From: Girardinichthys multiradiatus
Lineage: Eukaryota > Chordata > Actinopteri > Cyprinodontiformes > Goodeidae
Direction of reading: 5' to 3'
NCBI RefSeq assembly: GCF_021462225.1
Contig: NC_061812.1
Coordinates: 41,445,675-41,509,674, forward strand
Length of the DNA: 64,000 nucleotides
A program made the position numbers and the translations under genes. Of the stretch, positions 11,723-23,815 are shown piece by piece. The notes under the pieces were generated by a model. That model did not search any database. It saw nothing but the letters and a program-made list of their open reading frames with translations, and was not told the origin of the DNA. How positions within the stretch are numbered: position 1 is the stretch's first letter; every line of letters begins with the position of its first letter.

Positions 11723-13675
11723 ACTTAACAAATCTAAAGTCAATCAAAATAATACATCAAATTTTGCACAAATACTGCAAGCACTACGCTCCTTATCCCT
11801 TTGGTTTGGTCCAAGAGTTTTTATGCAACACCTGGAGCATGTCTCTCCCTTTTGCTGACATGCCCTGCTGAGAAGCCAAACCAGGAAGAGGTCAGTGCTT
11901 TCAATTAAACCGGTATATTGTCAAACTAATAGGTTACACCAACAGAAATCTAAGGAAACATAAATTGACATTTATATCTACACCCTCTATGTGTCTAGGA
12001 ATGTCTGAACAGAACTACAATAAAGAACTTAAACAACTCAAATGTTTGATCTGTAACATAACACATCAATAATCTCATTTCATTACGTAATGGGACTCCT
12101 GTTCTCTGTTGTTTTATATAACTTTTTGGAAAATCTTAACACGAGGAACCTTATAAAATCTCTTCCATTTTTTATTTGACATGCATTCTTTCTTAAGCAT
12201 TTCAACCCATATTGATTATTGTTAATGTAATCTGGTCAAGTTACTGTAGACTAGTGGTGGGTTTGATATGGGCCATAAGGTACTCCCCAGGACGGCATTA
12301 AAAAAGAGGGATGCACAGGCACCATGTCAAAAATAAAACCTGTTTCTCTGTCAGGTAGGCCTGATAAAGTGTAATATTATTTGAATGCATGTGGAGTCAA
12401 TGGGGATTTGGTGTCCCTGTGCATTGAGAAGGTGCCCCCAGCTTGCAGCCAAACATACAGAGATCAGGATATGCATGCCATCAATCATTTAGTGGCCATG
12501 TAGGGTGAAGCAAAAATAATTCTGCAACGTGTTCTCTTCTTTAAGCTATAATGACTGGGCATACCCTTTAGCATATCTGCATGAAGGGCGCCCAGGACGC
12601 TTCTGCTTCAGACCTTCTACCACTTTTGCTCATCAGAGACTTAACCTTCAGTGCAAATCCCTGTTTTCTTTGCTCAGTTATGACTGCACTATCTGTTCAC
12701 ATTGCTTAAATAAAATCCTGACATCCTGAAATTCAGGATATTGTTATAATTCACATTTATTCCTGCCATGTCACTGATGGCGGTGACAGATGTATTCTGT
12801 GACTCCATGAGTTCTTGATATGTTATTACGAATACAAATTTATTCATTTAACACTTATGTTTTACATTTCTTTATTCAAAAATAATCTTTTTCTATATGG
12901 TAATAAAATTTCTTCAGTACTGTTACTGCTTGTCAGCAGGCCTCATTGGGGCTGAGTAGGCCCAAATACATACATGTTGTAGAACAAACCTAATACCACT
13001 GTCTTCTCCAGAGGGCAAAAGCTAGATGGCTCTCATAAACAGAGGCAGTCTAAATAAAAGCCTGAGCCAGCTTTAGCTCCTGTAGAGGCTCAGGTTTTTC
13101 AATGAATGCAACAAAATGGTCCTTGTGTTTATTCAATGTGTTTTGGTACCATCTTCCTTGCTGCCCTCTGGTGTGGTAGAAATATCAAAGCCAAAAGTCA
13201 TAAGTCAAAAATGGACACCAACAGAAGAACTTAAGAACAAGGGTGTTCACACTTTTCAGAGTCACTATACTTGTCACTTCTTAACCAGGCTCCTCTATGA
13301 TTGTAAATATTTAAGAAATTAAAATAGAGAAAATATTAGGGGTGTAATGGTATATGTACAGACAATTTTTGGTATAGCCTTATTTGGTTTGGTATGCACG
13401 TGTATCAAACGAATAAAGCGTTATTTTAAAGCTGTATTAACTACTGCCTGAAGCAGAGCAACTGATGGAGTTGCTCTGCTGGTCTTGTATCTTTTGACAC
13501 AAGGCTAGTGTTAAAAGACAATGGCTTTGTGTTTTAACACTTAATTACTCACAAGAAAAAACTTCAAGCCGAATGTAACCAACATAATGTCAACGACACA
13601 ATGTGAGTGACTGTCCACTGTTGCTTCATCCTCATCCTGGAGCAGTAAATACTGCAAGTCAGTGTAATCTGCTGG
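11723..13675. other. Intergenic DNA, no gene
   Basis: No splice-competent reading frame, RNA gene or clear transposon end was recognised. Short open frames here have no family features. Confidence 0.45.
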
Positions 13676-13867
13676 GCTTAATTAGATAGAAAAACGTTTT
13701 AACCAATTTGAATAGTAAACTGAATTTAATTGCATTATTCAATAACATATAAATTGGAATGGATGTACTTGACTTGGACTCTGTATGATTTGATTGAATT
13801 GGCTTTGTAAAGTGCCTTGAGATGACATGTGTTGTGAATTGGCCCAATATAAATAAACTGAATTGAA
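13676..13867 (+). repeat. 3' end of an interspersed repeat (copy also at 44317)
   Basis: The sequence ending in AATATAAATAAACTGAATTG matches, in the opposite orientation, the repeat at 44317-44470. Shared landmarks are CCAATTTGAATA, AAGTGCCTTGAGA and ACATGTGTTGTGAATTGG. It looks like a truncated non-LTR element tail. Confidence 0.65.
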
Positions 13868-13921
13868 ACACCACAGGTCCTGGAGAAAAGCTAAGGTCCA
13901 AATCCTACTGCCTGTAGTAGC

Positions 13922-14397
13922 CAGTCAGTCATTTTCTACCGCTTATTCCATAGTGGGTCGCAGGGGAGCTGGTGCCTATCTCCAGCAGTCTATGGGCGGG
14001 AGGCGGGGTACACCCTGGACAGGTCGCCAGTCCATCACAGGGCAAAACACAAACAACACACTCATTCATACACCTAAGGGCAATTTAGAGTGACCAATTA
14101 ACCTAATAGGCATGTCTTTGGACTGTGGGAGGAAGCCGGAGTACCCGGTGAGAACCCACGCATGCACGGGGAGAACATGCAAATTCCATGCAGAAAGACC
14201 CCAGGCTGGGAATTGAACCCAGGACCTTCTTGCTACGAGGCAACAGTGCTACCAACTGCACCACTGTGCAGCCCAAGCTTACAGCACCTGGTATTCCCAG
14301 GTGGTCTCCCATCCAAGTACTAACCAGGCCCAACCCTGCTTAGCTTCCAAGATCAGACGAGATCGGGCGTGTTCAGGGTGGTATGGCCGTAAGCATG
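13922..14397 (-). mobile_element. Composite SINE: 5S rRNA head, tRNA-like segment, LINE-like tail
   Basis: The element is flanked by a perfect 12-base direct repeat, GCCTGTAGTAGC, at 13910-13921 and 14398-14409. Reading the minus strand, it begins three bases inside the duplication with a nearly full 5S rRNA sequence. A tRNA-like stretch follows (GTGCAGTTGGTAGCACTG and GGTTCAATTCCC, resembling A and B boxes). It ends in a tail shared with the truncated copy at 11.6 kb and finishes in GACTGACT. The 5S head touching the target duplication implies transcription from the 5S internal promoter. It resembles 5S-derived SINE3-type elements. Confidence 0.85.
14277..14394 (-). pseudogene. 5S rRNA-derived head of the SINE
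   Basis: About 118 bases closely match vertebrate 5S rRNA over its full length, including the internal control region (AGCTAAGCAGGGT and GGTTAGTACTTGGATGGGAG). The closing stem is GCTTAC/GTAAGC where the canonical gene has GCCTAC/GTAGGC, so both strands changed and pairing is preserved. No T-run terminator follows and it continues into SINE sequence. I therefore treat it as part of a retroposon and not as a functional rRNA gene. Confidence 0.85.
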
Positions 14398-14989
14398 GCC
14401 TGTAGTAGCATTCAGCCTAAAATGCTTCCCAGCAGTAGAGCTTTTTGCACACGTTTTCTCTCCCTCCCTCTTGCCTGCTTCTCCATCTGCTTTTGTCTGT
14501 GTTTTGCTCAGAGCCTCACTTTACATATCTTCCAAACTTGCAAATTATGGATTTGGTCAGCTGGTCTCTCAACGCAATTGATCAAATTTAAATTTATTTT
14601 GTCTAAATGTTTCTATTTTGGTTTTTGCATCATGTTTATTTGTTTCTTTTCCTCCCTCTACCATCTCCTTGTGTGTATTGTGTTCCTCTATCTCTTAGTT
14701 CCTTTTGTTGTTGCTTTCTTATTTTTTGTATTATTATTATTATTATTATTCACCCTTGGATTCTTATTTAGTATCTCTGTGTTTAGTTATGGTTAGGTAT
14801 TTGTTCTTATTCCAGCTTTAGTTATTGTTTACATTTGTTTATTTTGTAATTTAGATTCTTATGGGCTCTTGTTTATTTCTTAGGTTATCGTTTTTGTTTC
14901 TATGTTTCCCTCTAGTTTCTCTGTTTACTTTAGTTCATAGTTATTCTAGTTCTTTATTTCCTCCTCTGCTTTATGCTCTTGCTTAGTTT

Positions 14990-15530
14990 GTGTTTTCTGT
15001 TTGTTTATTCCTTTCACGCTTCCTCAGCCTTTGTATTTGTTTCACGTGTTCCTTCTGCTTCCCTGCCTCCTTGTCACACCTGTTCTCAGTTCCCTTGATT
15101 ACCTGCCTTTGTCTTTCCCCAGCATATAAGTTGGTTTGGTGCCTCTGTTCATCACTGGTTCCTCCTGTTCTCTACCCACGTATTTGTGCTGAGTTTTTCC
15201 ATGTTCTTGTGAGTTTTTGCATCTGGACTTTGTATCTGCTGTGCTTTGATTGGTTTCTTTGGAAAATCTCTGGAAATAAAGCTGAAGACCTTTTACAACA
15301 TGTTGCTGCCCAGCTCTCGTCTGCACTTTGGTCCGACTCAAAACCACATCGTGACACTCAGACTGAATTGTTAAGACAGCTAAGCCGCGAGCTGGATACG
15401 GTTCTTGAACAGAATCGTAACCTGGAAGCGGCTTTTGGACTCAGAGGTGAAAGGATTTAATCATGGAGAAGGTTGTTCGCTCCTTAACTGCGGGAAAGTC
15501 CCAGAAATTTGAATTTGCAATTGAGAGATA
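14990..15530 (+). repeat. Possible decayed LTR-retrotransposon end
   Basis: A pyrimidine-rich stretch is followed by a TATA-like CATATAAG (15123), an AATAAAG (15275) and a GTGACA end near 15355. The next sequence reads like the start of a gag-type coiled region (TELLRQLSRELDTVLEQNRNLE). This order is typical of a gypsy-type LTR and leader, but I found no second LTR. The assignment is tentative. Confidence 0.3.
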
Positions 15531-17085
15531 ACAGTAAAAACTCTTAAAGTGGTTGGAAATCCACACAACTTCTTGAGCCAGAACACTTGTTTTTCTAAAT
15601 CTGGTGCCCCAACGTAGCCTTGGTAACTTCTGCTAAGTGGCTATCGACAAAATATCTCCTGGATGTTATGTAAACATGGTGATCTTTCCCAGCAACCCCG
15701 AACAGCTGTGACCCAGATAAGACTTTGCGGCTGATTGAGATAAATTCCATCTCTCTCCTCTAGGACAATGGCGTTGACAGTGTAATTCTTGCACAGACGC
15801 TCAGTTATATATTCACACCCCCAAGATTCCACCACACTCTTGCAAAATCTTTTCTTCTTGTGTGTTGCTTAGCCCTGCACCTAATTGCGTGATTTCATTA
15901 CTTTTTCATATATTTTTTGTTTCATCAGAAGGATTACCAGCAAAAACCAAACATTTTTAGTAATTTGGACTATAGCTGCTCTTACACCAATGACCCAGGT
16001 TTCTTAGTTAGACTACAATGGACTGTTATTACTTAGTTCAACTTCAGTACCAGTAAAAGCAATATATTAGCACCTGAAAATGTGGATTAAAGTTGTTTTG
16101 TACCAGTGACTCAGCTTCTCTAGTTAGAATTCAGTGGAATGATGAGACTATCAATTTTATCATCTGTCATTTGTTCGAAATAGATCTGACCCACATATAG
16201 AAGAACACTCTGAAGGACAACTGAATCAGTGAAAGGTGTTTTATTTACAAAAAGTGAGACTGGAACGTGAATGGTAAAATCGCCAACTGTATGGAAAGAG
16301 GGGGAAGAGAACTGGTGAAAACAAGAACTATTATGTTGCAGAATTAACAAAAAGTAACTATGATAAACAGTTAAACGGCTTACTAAGTAAGTGTAGTCAG
16401 GTCTCCAGGGGTAGAGGGATTCGGGGTCTAGGTTTGCGAAGTGGAGTAATCCAGATGGTTTCTCGTGCTGTTGAGTGAGCCTTGGTAAGTTCAGGAGTTA
16501 GTTCAATGTTCAGGTACTTGCGTTGGAGGGTGGACAGGGTACGCTTATGCCTTGGTTCAGGAGACGGAGGAAAACAGGAAGCTGCCAGCTTGCTCCTTGA
16601 AGACGAAATCCAAACGAAATCCACCAAACGATCGTCTAGAAACTTCTGGAACCAAAGTCAGAGTTCAACGAAAACAGCCAAAAGATTCAGGTCTCTGCCT
16701 GCGAAGGAACATACACAAAATCAGCTTAGAGACAAGGAATGAAGCATAACTTAGTAGTGGCTGAGCTTGTTACCAATGAAGGCAAACACTGGCATCAGAG
16801 TGCTGGCAGCCTCCTGCTTAAATACTCCTCCACACAATCAGCAGATCAGTTGCACCTGTCACCCAGCACATCTGAGAAACTCCAGCTCCATCTGGAAACT
16901 GAAAACAAAGTTGCACACAAAACACAAACACACACACTAACCCAGACCCCAATATCATCTTCTTTTAGCATAAGATGCTTTATTATTAAGAGTGGCTTGG
17001 AACAAATTTCTACCAGTAAACCCGGAAGGATTATTAATTATAATTACTCCCAAGGATTATCAGTGTCATTTGATTTGTTTTTCTG
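15531..17085. other. Repeat-like non-coding DNA
   Basis: No gene was recognised. The stretch 16.4-16.9 kb has an unusually balanced base composition for this region and may be a decayed retroelement. I could not define its ends. Confidence 0.3.
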
Positions 17086-17186
17086 TGTTTGATTTCTGTA
17101 TCATTGTAATGTTTTTCCTTGTGTACAGCGCTTTGGGTGCCTTGTTGCTGAAAAGCGCTATATAAATAAACTTGACTTGACTTGAC
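17086..17186 (+). repeat. 3' tail of a truncated non-LTR element
   Basis: AAAAGCGCTATATAAATAAA is followed by a short (CTTGA)n tail. This is the usual form of truncated LINE or SINE 3' ends in fish genomes. No coding part remains. Confidence 0.55.
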
Positions 17187-17885
17187 GGCAGGATTTCCTC
17201 TGAGGAGAGGGGATATTCCAGCAGCTTGGCTTTTAAGGTGCATTTAGGGACAAGTCTTACTCTGGATTGTCTATTTGTCAAAACAACTCAGCATTTTTTA
17301 TTCTCAACTATTAGTTAACTCTTGATCAAAAATAACAACCTTGACAATTTTAGGTGTTTTTATTGTTGTATAAGTTACCAAGGCATTGGCTATACCTGAT
17401 AATCCTGAATTAATAAAAAAGTAATCAAACCAAATCTCTAGTCAGTTCTTCACTAGACACTCTTAGAAGTTCAAAAACATTAAAAAAAAAACTCTTGACC
17501 CAAATGTGAGAAATTCTTTGTTCACTGCTGAATAAAGTAAAAAACATTGTTTCTTTTGATCAAAGTGTACAGGAAATGTGCTGAGCTGTGACTTTAAACC
17601 AACGTATGGACTGCACTGGGATTTTAGTGTACATTTACACCCCTGGAAAATATCCTAAATAAATAACTACATTAAGCAATAAATAACATAAAATAGTTTA
17701 TTTGATCAATTAAACGTTTATTAAATTATGTGTTTGTTGTTTTGGTCATTGTGGTCCTTTGTAGTTTGTTGTATGTCCTGGAAGACAAATACCCAAACAC
17801 CCCCTGCGTAGTATGTAATCAGGGTCTTGTTACAGAAATTGTATAAATCACAGATTAAATAAGTAATGAACATTTTAATAAAAAA
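17187..17885. other. Intergenic DNA, no gene
   Basis: AT-rich, without recognisable genes or element ends. Confidence 0.45.
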
Positions 17886-18345
17886 AAAGTGAACAATTCC
17901 AACCTAGCATTATGACCATCTTATTGAAATGGATATTTCTAACCATCAAAACATCTGCACACTCAATGGATGAGAATGAAACGTCTGTGGGCGTCCCTAG
18001 TGTTGGGATATCAGCTATAGAGCCTTTAGGCCTTGCTGAGAGTTCTGTCTGGATTGGACTTTTCAGCAATGCAAAAAAAAAAATATCTAAAATTTGGGAA
18101 TTTTAAGAGACTGAAAGCTGGGTGAACACCTAACAATATTCATTGCAATCTCAGAGATATAAGCACCTCTTGAGGGTTTCCATACTGTCACTGCTGAGAC
18201 AGCGAGAGATTAAAGTAAAATCCATTTAAATGCCAGCATGCAAGCTTTCTTAGGAGAACACTGTGTTGTAACAAGATTACCGGTTTCACTCACCTTACTT
18301 GTCAGTGGTCATAATGTTATGGCGGGTTGGTGTTTCAGCTCATAA
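17886..18345. repeat. Possible decayed DNA transposon
   Basis: The right edge (GTGGTCATAATGTTATGGCG near 18308) resembles the inverted-repeat end of a common fish DNA element. The left edge (GCATTATGACCATC near 17908) is a weak inverted match. No coding sequence remains. Confidence 0.3.
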
Positions 18346-18984
18346 GCTTTAATACAACAAGGTTAAGGCAGTTTGGTGAACAGGATTACCCTTTTGGGAT
18401 AAGTGTAGGTAGAGGTTACCTATAGAAAAAAGAAAAAAAGCATGAAAATAGATTTTTACAAGTAAAATAATGTCTTCCTTTGTTTACTTTCTTCTACTTA
18501 TTTCTGATATTTGTGTTGTAGCATGTTTGTATGAAAGGCATTTATCCATCAGAAAATGAAATAAAAAACATATGATGCAAACTGTGCATCTGAAAAACAA
18601 ACATAATGGATATCAAAAATAAAGTTATATTTTGACTCTCTGAAGAATTTGAAGATAATCAGTCCAACCAAACATTACCATGTTGGAATTCCCCCTGATA
18701 ATCCTAACTGTAAAAGTGGGGAAGAAAAGCAAAACAAGAAGAGTATCAGCATTAAAAGAAACAAAAAAACACCTGATAAATTCATTAAGAACAACCATTA
18801 GAGAATATTACCTGATGTTAAGTGAACACAGAGCCATGAGAGCAGCAAAGGTAGATCTGGCTCACTTGACATCAGAGTAATTCTCTGCACTCCTCAATCA
18901 CTACTCCACACATGTAGACCACCTGCTGCTCAGCACAATGGCTGAATAAGACCTTCACCATCGGTCATTCCCGTCGGTTGTCGG

Positions 18985-19057
18985 GAGCAAATCCGAGTTC
19001 TGCTAGTAGTGAACTTTTTCCAAACACGAATAGTTCAGAACTAGCGGAATTCCAGAC
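18985..19057 (-). ncRNA. mir726: mir-726 microRNA hairpin
   Basis: On the minus strand a 5' arm (GGAATTCCGCTAGTTCTGAAC), a loop of about 12 bases rich in T, G and A, and a 3' arm (TTCACTACTAGCAGAACTCG...) form a long stem. The pairing is GAGTTCTGCTAGTAGTGAAC against GAATTCCGCTAGTTCTGAAC when both are read on one strand. The mature sequence would be 18993-19013. From memory it matches teleost miR-726, a microRNA known to lie between SWS2 and LWS opsins, exactly the position here, about 2.8 kb upstream of LWS and on the opposite strand. Its targets cannot be read from the window. Confidence 0.85.
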
Positions 19058-19274
19058 TTACCCCTGAAATATCACAGCATCACATGGAAAGTTAAGATGG
19101 TAAAAAAGGTGTAAGTTGGAATCTTAGAAGATATATAGATTTGCATTATAGGTAACACTTCTTATAATTTACATATTTAAAACTGCTCTAAATTCCACAA
19201 TTGTAAATACTAACATGAATACATACATACAAAAAATTTTAAATATCCAAATAACAGAAATATTTACAGAATAG

Positions 19275-19580
19275 AGTTCCAGGTCCATCCTCTTCTTCAA
19301 GATAAGGAAGTTCTTCTGCCACATGGAGCACTTATCAAATCTGTGAGTCAGCTACATGCACAAGGTAGGGATCCAACGAGAAAACAGAAAAAAACACAAG
19401 TCAAAGGATTAAAGTAAACCACTACAGTGGCTTTGATTAGCCTGAGCGTGCTCCTGATGTGACCTGTAATTCCGGAGAGATAACCTTGTTACAGAGTGAG
19501 CATGCCAAAAGTAATTACTCTTTGTTAAGCAGTTTTGTGGAGCAACCTGACTTGTCCGTATAATCTGCTTTGGTCTGTCG
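19275..19580 (+). promoter_or_regulatory. Distal conserved block upstream of LWS (left copy)
   Basis: Three sub-blocks at 19275, 19406 and 19537 recur in the same order at 40156, 40272 and 40389 with similar spacing (131/131 versus 116/117). They contain GGATTAAAG, TTGATTAG and TATAATCTGCTTTGGT, all with CRX/OTX-like TAATC/GATTA cores. The block lies about 2.2-2.5 kb upstream of the first LWS start codon and just past mir-726. A locus activating region is known in a comparable place upstream of zebrafish lws1. A role as LWS enhancer is inference. Confidence 0.5.
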
Positions 19581-19830
19581 GGGCATGAAATCTCTTCACT
19601 TGTGTTTCATTAGGTCAAATCGAGACATTGGAAGTTTAATCCTATGCATGGAACAATGAGTACAACATCAGTTTACATCAATTTGAAACCACTGTACAGG
19701 TATGTGGTGGATGCTTCTACCACCACCACAAAGTGTTAGTATTGTTTCATTGTTTTACAATTATTAGTTTCAGATGACACTATACATAAGTTCAAGTTAT
19801 TTTATTTAGACAGATATTTTCTAATGCGTG

Positions 19831-20401
19831 CACACTTTAGTTAAGATTTGTCTGAATGGTTTACTTATACTTGTTTTTTAACTGTGGTGGACCAGACTTA
19901 AGCAAGGACAAAATGTGTTCGAAAATTGGAAAAACTTCAATTTAATACTGTCCAAAACAGTTAACAAAAGGTCAACTTCAATACAGAAATAACTCAGATA
20001 ATAAATGACACGAGTTTGGGCCCAACTCAGCTGAGGTCAACTGAATAGTAACAAAACTCAAACAAAACTGACCTCAAGACAAAAAACAAAGGTTACTTAA
20101 ATATGGGTGGAATAACCTAGACTCACCAAATGGGGAAGGCACAACCTAAGAGGAACAACAAATGGAAAACAATACATACAAAATTAACAAACATAAATGA
20201 CACAAATTAATCTTTAACTTAACACAAATGAATGAATACTAAAGTAAAAAAATAACTAACAAGTTAAGAAGTTAAGTCCCCCCCCCATACATAATGGTAT
20301 GTTCCTGGCTTCCACCTCCAGCTGGTCTGCATTTGCAGAACCTCAAAGAAAAAAAAACAAGTATAAGTAAACAATTCAAACAAATCTTAACTAAAGTGTG
20401 T
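19831..20401. mobile_element. MITE-like element with long imperfect inverted ends
   Basis: The left end at 19831 (CACACTTTAGTTAAGATTTG, then ACTTATACTTGTTTTTT) is the reverse complement of 20350-20401 with only a few mismatches over about 50 bases. The interior of about 470 bases is AT-rich and non-coding and includes a C8 run near 20280. It lies between the distal LWS block and the LWS promoter and is absent from the equivalent place next to the second LWS gene. Confidence 0.6.
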
Positions 20402-21124
20402 GTAATGTGAGAGGAATTGGAATACCCAGACAATTACTCTGCATGTAGAAGAACATGGCAAATTTACATAGAATGGAAAACATCTTCTTTAAATCCCTGT
20501 CCGAATTTTCTAGTTTGTCTACATGTAACAAACACATTTGGTAACATGACTGACCTCTGGCAATCTCATATCATTTACATCAGGTTTTATTTCTGTGAAA
20601 CATTTCCAAACTCAACTAAAGGCAGGGTATATCCTGGACACCTAACACCAAGATAAACAATCCTACATCATAATTTCTACATTGTACTTAATTCTACATC
20701 ACCAATCAGCATAACACGTAGGTCCTTTGACCCGAAGAAATCAAAACACAAGCTCGCAGCCAGTAGTGCATTACAGTTCCCTATTGCATTACAAATCTCA
20801 CCTGAAATGGCCTGTAGCTCTAACCAAAGATGTCCCTACCTCATCGCAATCAGGCCAAATGATGGTAAAACAGTAAGTGATCAGCAACATACCCAATACA
20901 ATAAACGCAGCTTGAAGAAGTTCTAACATTAACAACAGTTGAAGACACTAAATAAAAATTTCTGCAAACAGAATAAAAAGTGTTTCAAAAAATTAGAAAG
21001 TAGAGTTTTCAAAGAGCAGGTTTCCTGGAAATGACCCCATGGTGCAATAATGCAATTATGAGTCTGACGTATGTGGTAGGCTCAAAGGCTGGCAAAAAAA
21101 TCCAATGATCTGGGGTGAATCTTT

Positions 21125-21702
21125 TTCCGGATGGATTAAAGGTGTCTTACTTGCTCCACATGTCAACAATTACAACTGTCACAGTTAATGTGCCACAGAT
21201 CTCCTGCTGTCCTGTAAATCTGCTTTAAGACGTGTCTGTCCTCTCTGGCTGGCCAGAGCCTTTACACGTACCCAAAAACACAAAAGCATCATACACAGCA
21301 TGGCATCACTTTATTTGCATCAATGTCCAGTTTAGTATATTGTGACTGCTGTATGAATCTTGCGTATGTTTCTTTACAGCAAAAATAATTTAAAAAGGGC
21401 ATTTTGCTTTTAATATTATGCAGTTTACATTCTACATAGCTACAATTGTAAAAAGTACTTGCTACCAGGTTTTGGAGATATACAAAAAACATTAGCAAAT
21501 GTATTGGTGAAAGATGTGAATGTTAATCCACATATTTAGTGAGAGTACGGAAATCCACTCAGAGTCTTAACCTCATTAGGTTTTCTAAGTGCTGTTCAGT
21601 GTTTTACCTTGTCTGGGAAGATCTTTGCCAAATGGCACACTGTGGCTGTAATATGATTGTAAAGCAATCCTCACAGAGGTCACTGAGGCATCAGTATAAA
21701 AG
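21125..21702 (+). promoter_or_regulatory. Promoter region of the first LWS gene
   Basis: It contains GGATTAAAG (21133) in a block TTCCGG..GGATTAAAG.TGTCTTACTTGCT that is also present, inverted, before the second LWS gene. A middle block TGTAATATGATT..AAAG.AATCC (near 21648) and a TATA box TATAAAAG (21695-21702, about 90 bases before the ATG) follow. The order and spacing are conserved between the two LWS promoters while intervening bases differ, which marks these motifs as likely functional. Confidence 0.65.
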
Positions 21703-21789
21703 CTAGGGTCTGATGTGAAGTGCCCAACACCCAGGAGGTTACAAGTGAGAGGAAGGTAAGAGAGCTGAGAACCTTCTTCCCAGATCAGG

Positions 21790-23649
21790 ATGGCAGAGGA
21801 ATGGGGAAAACAGGCGTTTGCTGCCAGGCGGCACAATGAAGACACAACGAGGGGAGCCGCTTTCACATACACAAACAGCAACCACACGAAAGGTATGTGT
21901 TTTATTTTTAATCAAAATGTGTATCTATCAGAATCTTTTATTAAAAAATGTAAAAGAATAAAATCATTGAAATAGATTAGTGTGTGGGCTACTGAAATTT
22001 AAATTAGAAAATTAGGAAGTATTCTTGTGCTTTGACATGTTTAAGTGCACATTAGGTAAAATTGTAAGATCTTACAAAATTAGACTTTTATCTAAATTTG
22101 CCTAAAGTTAAACTCATTTGTTCACAGTTGCATTGAACATATTTATAATACCAGTCGTAATAACACGTCATTTACAAAAAGACAGTATTTCTGAATTACA
22201 ACATAGTGTGGCTGCCTAAGATTCTTAGCTGTAAACATTTGCTTCCAGATCCTTTTGAGGGACCAAACTACCACATTGCTCCTAGATGGGTCTACAATCT
22301 GGCAACATTCTGGATGTTTATTGTGGTCGTTTTATCAGTCTTCACCAACGGCCTTGTCTTGGTGGCCACAGCAAAGTTCAAGAAACTCCGTCATCCTCTG
22401 AACTGGATCTTGGTCAACCTTGCCATTGCTGATCTTGGAGAGACGGTCTTTGCCAGCACCATCAGCGTGTGCAACCAGTTTTTTGGATACTTCATTCTGG
22501 GACACCCAATGTGCATCTTTGAGGGCTATGTTGTCTCAGTTTGTGGTAAGTAACCACAGTGCTTATGTATGAGTCAGACCTGTAAATTTACTTTAATTAG
22601 ACCTAAAGAGGAATCTTGGTTGCACACTGTTAAACTGCATGTTAGCATCCTTTTTGCACAGGTATTGCTGCTCTTTGGTCCCTGACTATCATCTCTTGGG
22701 AGAGATGGATAGTTGTGTGCAAACCTTTTGGAAACGTCAAGTTTGATGCCAAATGGGCCACAGGTGGAATTGTGTTCTCCTGGGTCTGGTCTGCAGTGTG
22801 GTGTGCGCCTCCTATCTTTGGATGGAGCAGGTAACCTGTTGGTTCTTCTGCTTATGAAGTCTTTATATCTCAGTATAAATCTTCAATAATCTGTAGAGCA
22901 AGCTTTGGTTGTTTAATGTGAACCAAATGCTAAAACGTTGTCTTGTATCAGGTATTGGCCCCATGGATTGAAAACCTCTTGTGGACCTGATGTGTTCAGT
23001 GGAAGTGAGGACCCTGGAGTCCAGTCCTACATGATCGTCCTCATGATTACATGCTGCCTCATTCCTCTGGCTGTCATCATCTTGTGCTACCTGGCTGTAT
23101 GGTTGGCCATTCGTGCTGTACGTTTTATCCCTCACAGCTTTTTGTAACCTTAGTTTTATTGTAGCATTTCTGAAAGTTTGCTCAAATCTGACCTTGTTGT
23201 TTTGTTGGCTACAGGTTGCGATGCAGCAGAAGGAATCCGAGTCAACCCAGAAGGCTGAGAAGGAAGTATCCAGGATGGTCGTTGTCATGATCGTGGCTTA
23301 CTGTGTCTGCTGGGGACCTTACACCTTTTTTGCCTGCTTTGCCGCAGCTAACCCTGGATATTCCTTTCATCCTTTGGCGGCTGCCATGCCTGCCTACTTT
23401 GCCAAGAGCGCCACCATCTACAATCCAATTATCTATGTCTTCATGAACCGACAGGTGGGCACAAAGATCCAGTTTTCACATTTATTCACCTATTACAGCA
23501 AATATATTTTTGTTACATATTTAACCTTCATTCTGTTCTTTTATTTGCAGTTCCGCACATGCATCATGCAACTTTTTGGCAAACAGGTGGATGATGGTTC
23601 TGAAGTGTCCACATCAAAAACAGAGGTCTCCTCTGTGGCTCCTGCATAA
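21790..23649 (+). CDS. opn1lw1: Red-sensitive cone opsin LWS, first copy, six exons
   Basis: Long-wavelength cone pigment. Exons are 21790-21892, 22249-22545, 22662-22830, 22952-23117, 23215-23454 and 23551-23649; the sizes (103, 297, 169, 166, 240, 99) are those of vertebrate LWS genes and all introns are GT-AG. The protein is 357 residues. Visible landmarks are a NHT glycosylation site (residues 31-33), [15 protein letters not shown] in loop 2 (chloride-site His), the retinal Lys309 in FAKSAT, NPIIY and a tail ending SSVAPA. Human-numbered five-site residues are Ser180, His197, Tyr277, Thr285 and Ala308, which predict absorption near 560 nm. From exon 2 on, the protein is identical to the inverted copy at 36-38 kb. 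Exon 1 differs by Ala23 versus Ser and His32 versus Tyr. Confidence 0.95.
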
Positions 23650-23815
23650 ACCTTCATGTTCTCCATTTTGGAAAAAAAACCTACTGTGACCTGTACAGAC
23701 CCTATTTATTGTTTGCTTGTTTTCTTTTGATGAACATAGCTTTATGGCAATAACAAAAACGTAAAAAAATGAATGTATCATGTATAAATGTGTGGCTGAT
23801 CTTTTTTGAAATGAA
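22120..23815 (+). repeat. Left arm of near-identical inverted LWS tract
   Basis: From intron 1 to about 170 bases past the stop, this matches 35809-37504 in reverse with no net indel: coordinates sum to 59624 throughout. Only a handful of substitutions were seen (for example one silent change in exon 4 and one in late intron 1). Outside the tract the two loci are clearly homologous but much more divergent. Confidence 0.9.

Noticed and set aside
14277..14394. Functional 5S rRNA gene
   Set aside because: It runs on into SINE sequence without a T-run terminator, and the whole unit is enclosed by a target duplication.
14383..14796. 137-residue hydrophobic open frame
   Set aside because: It is T-rich low-complexity sequence with repeated Leu/Phe/Cys and no family features; it starts inside the SINE.
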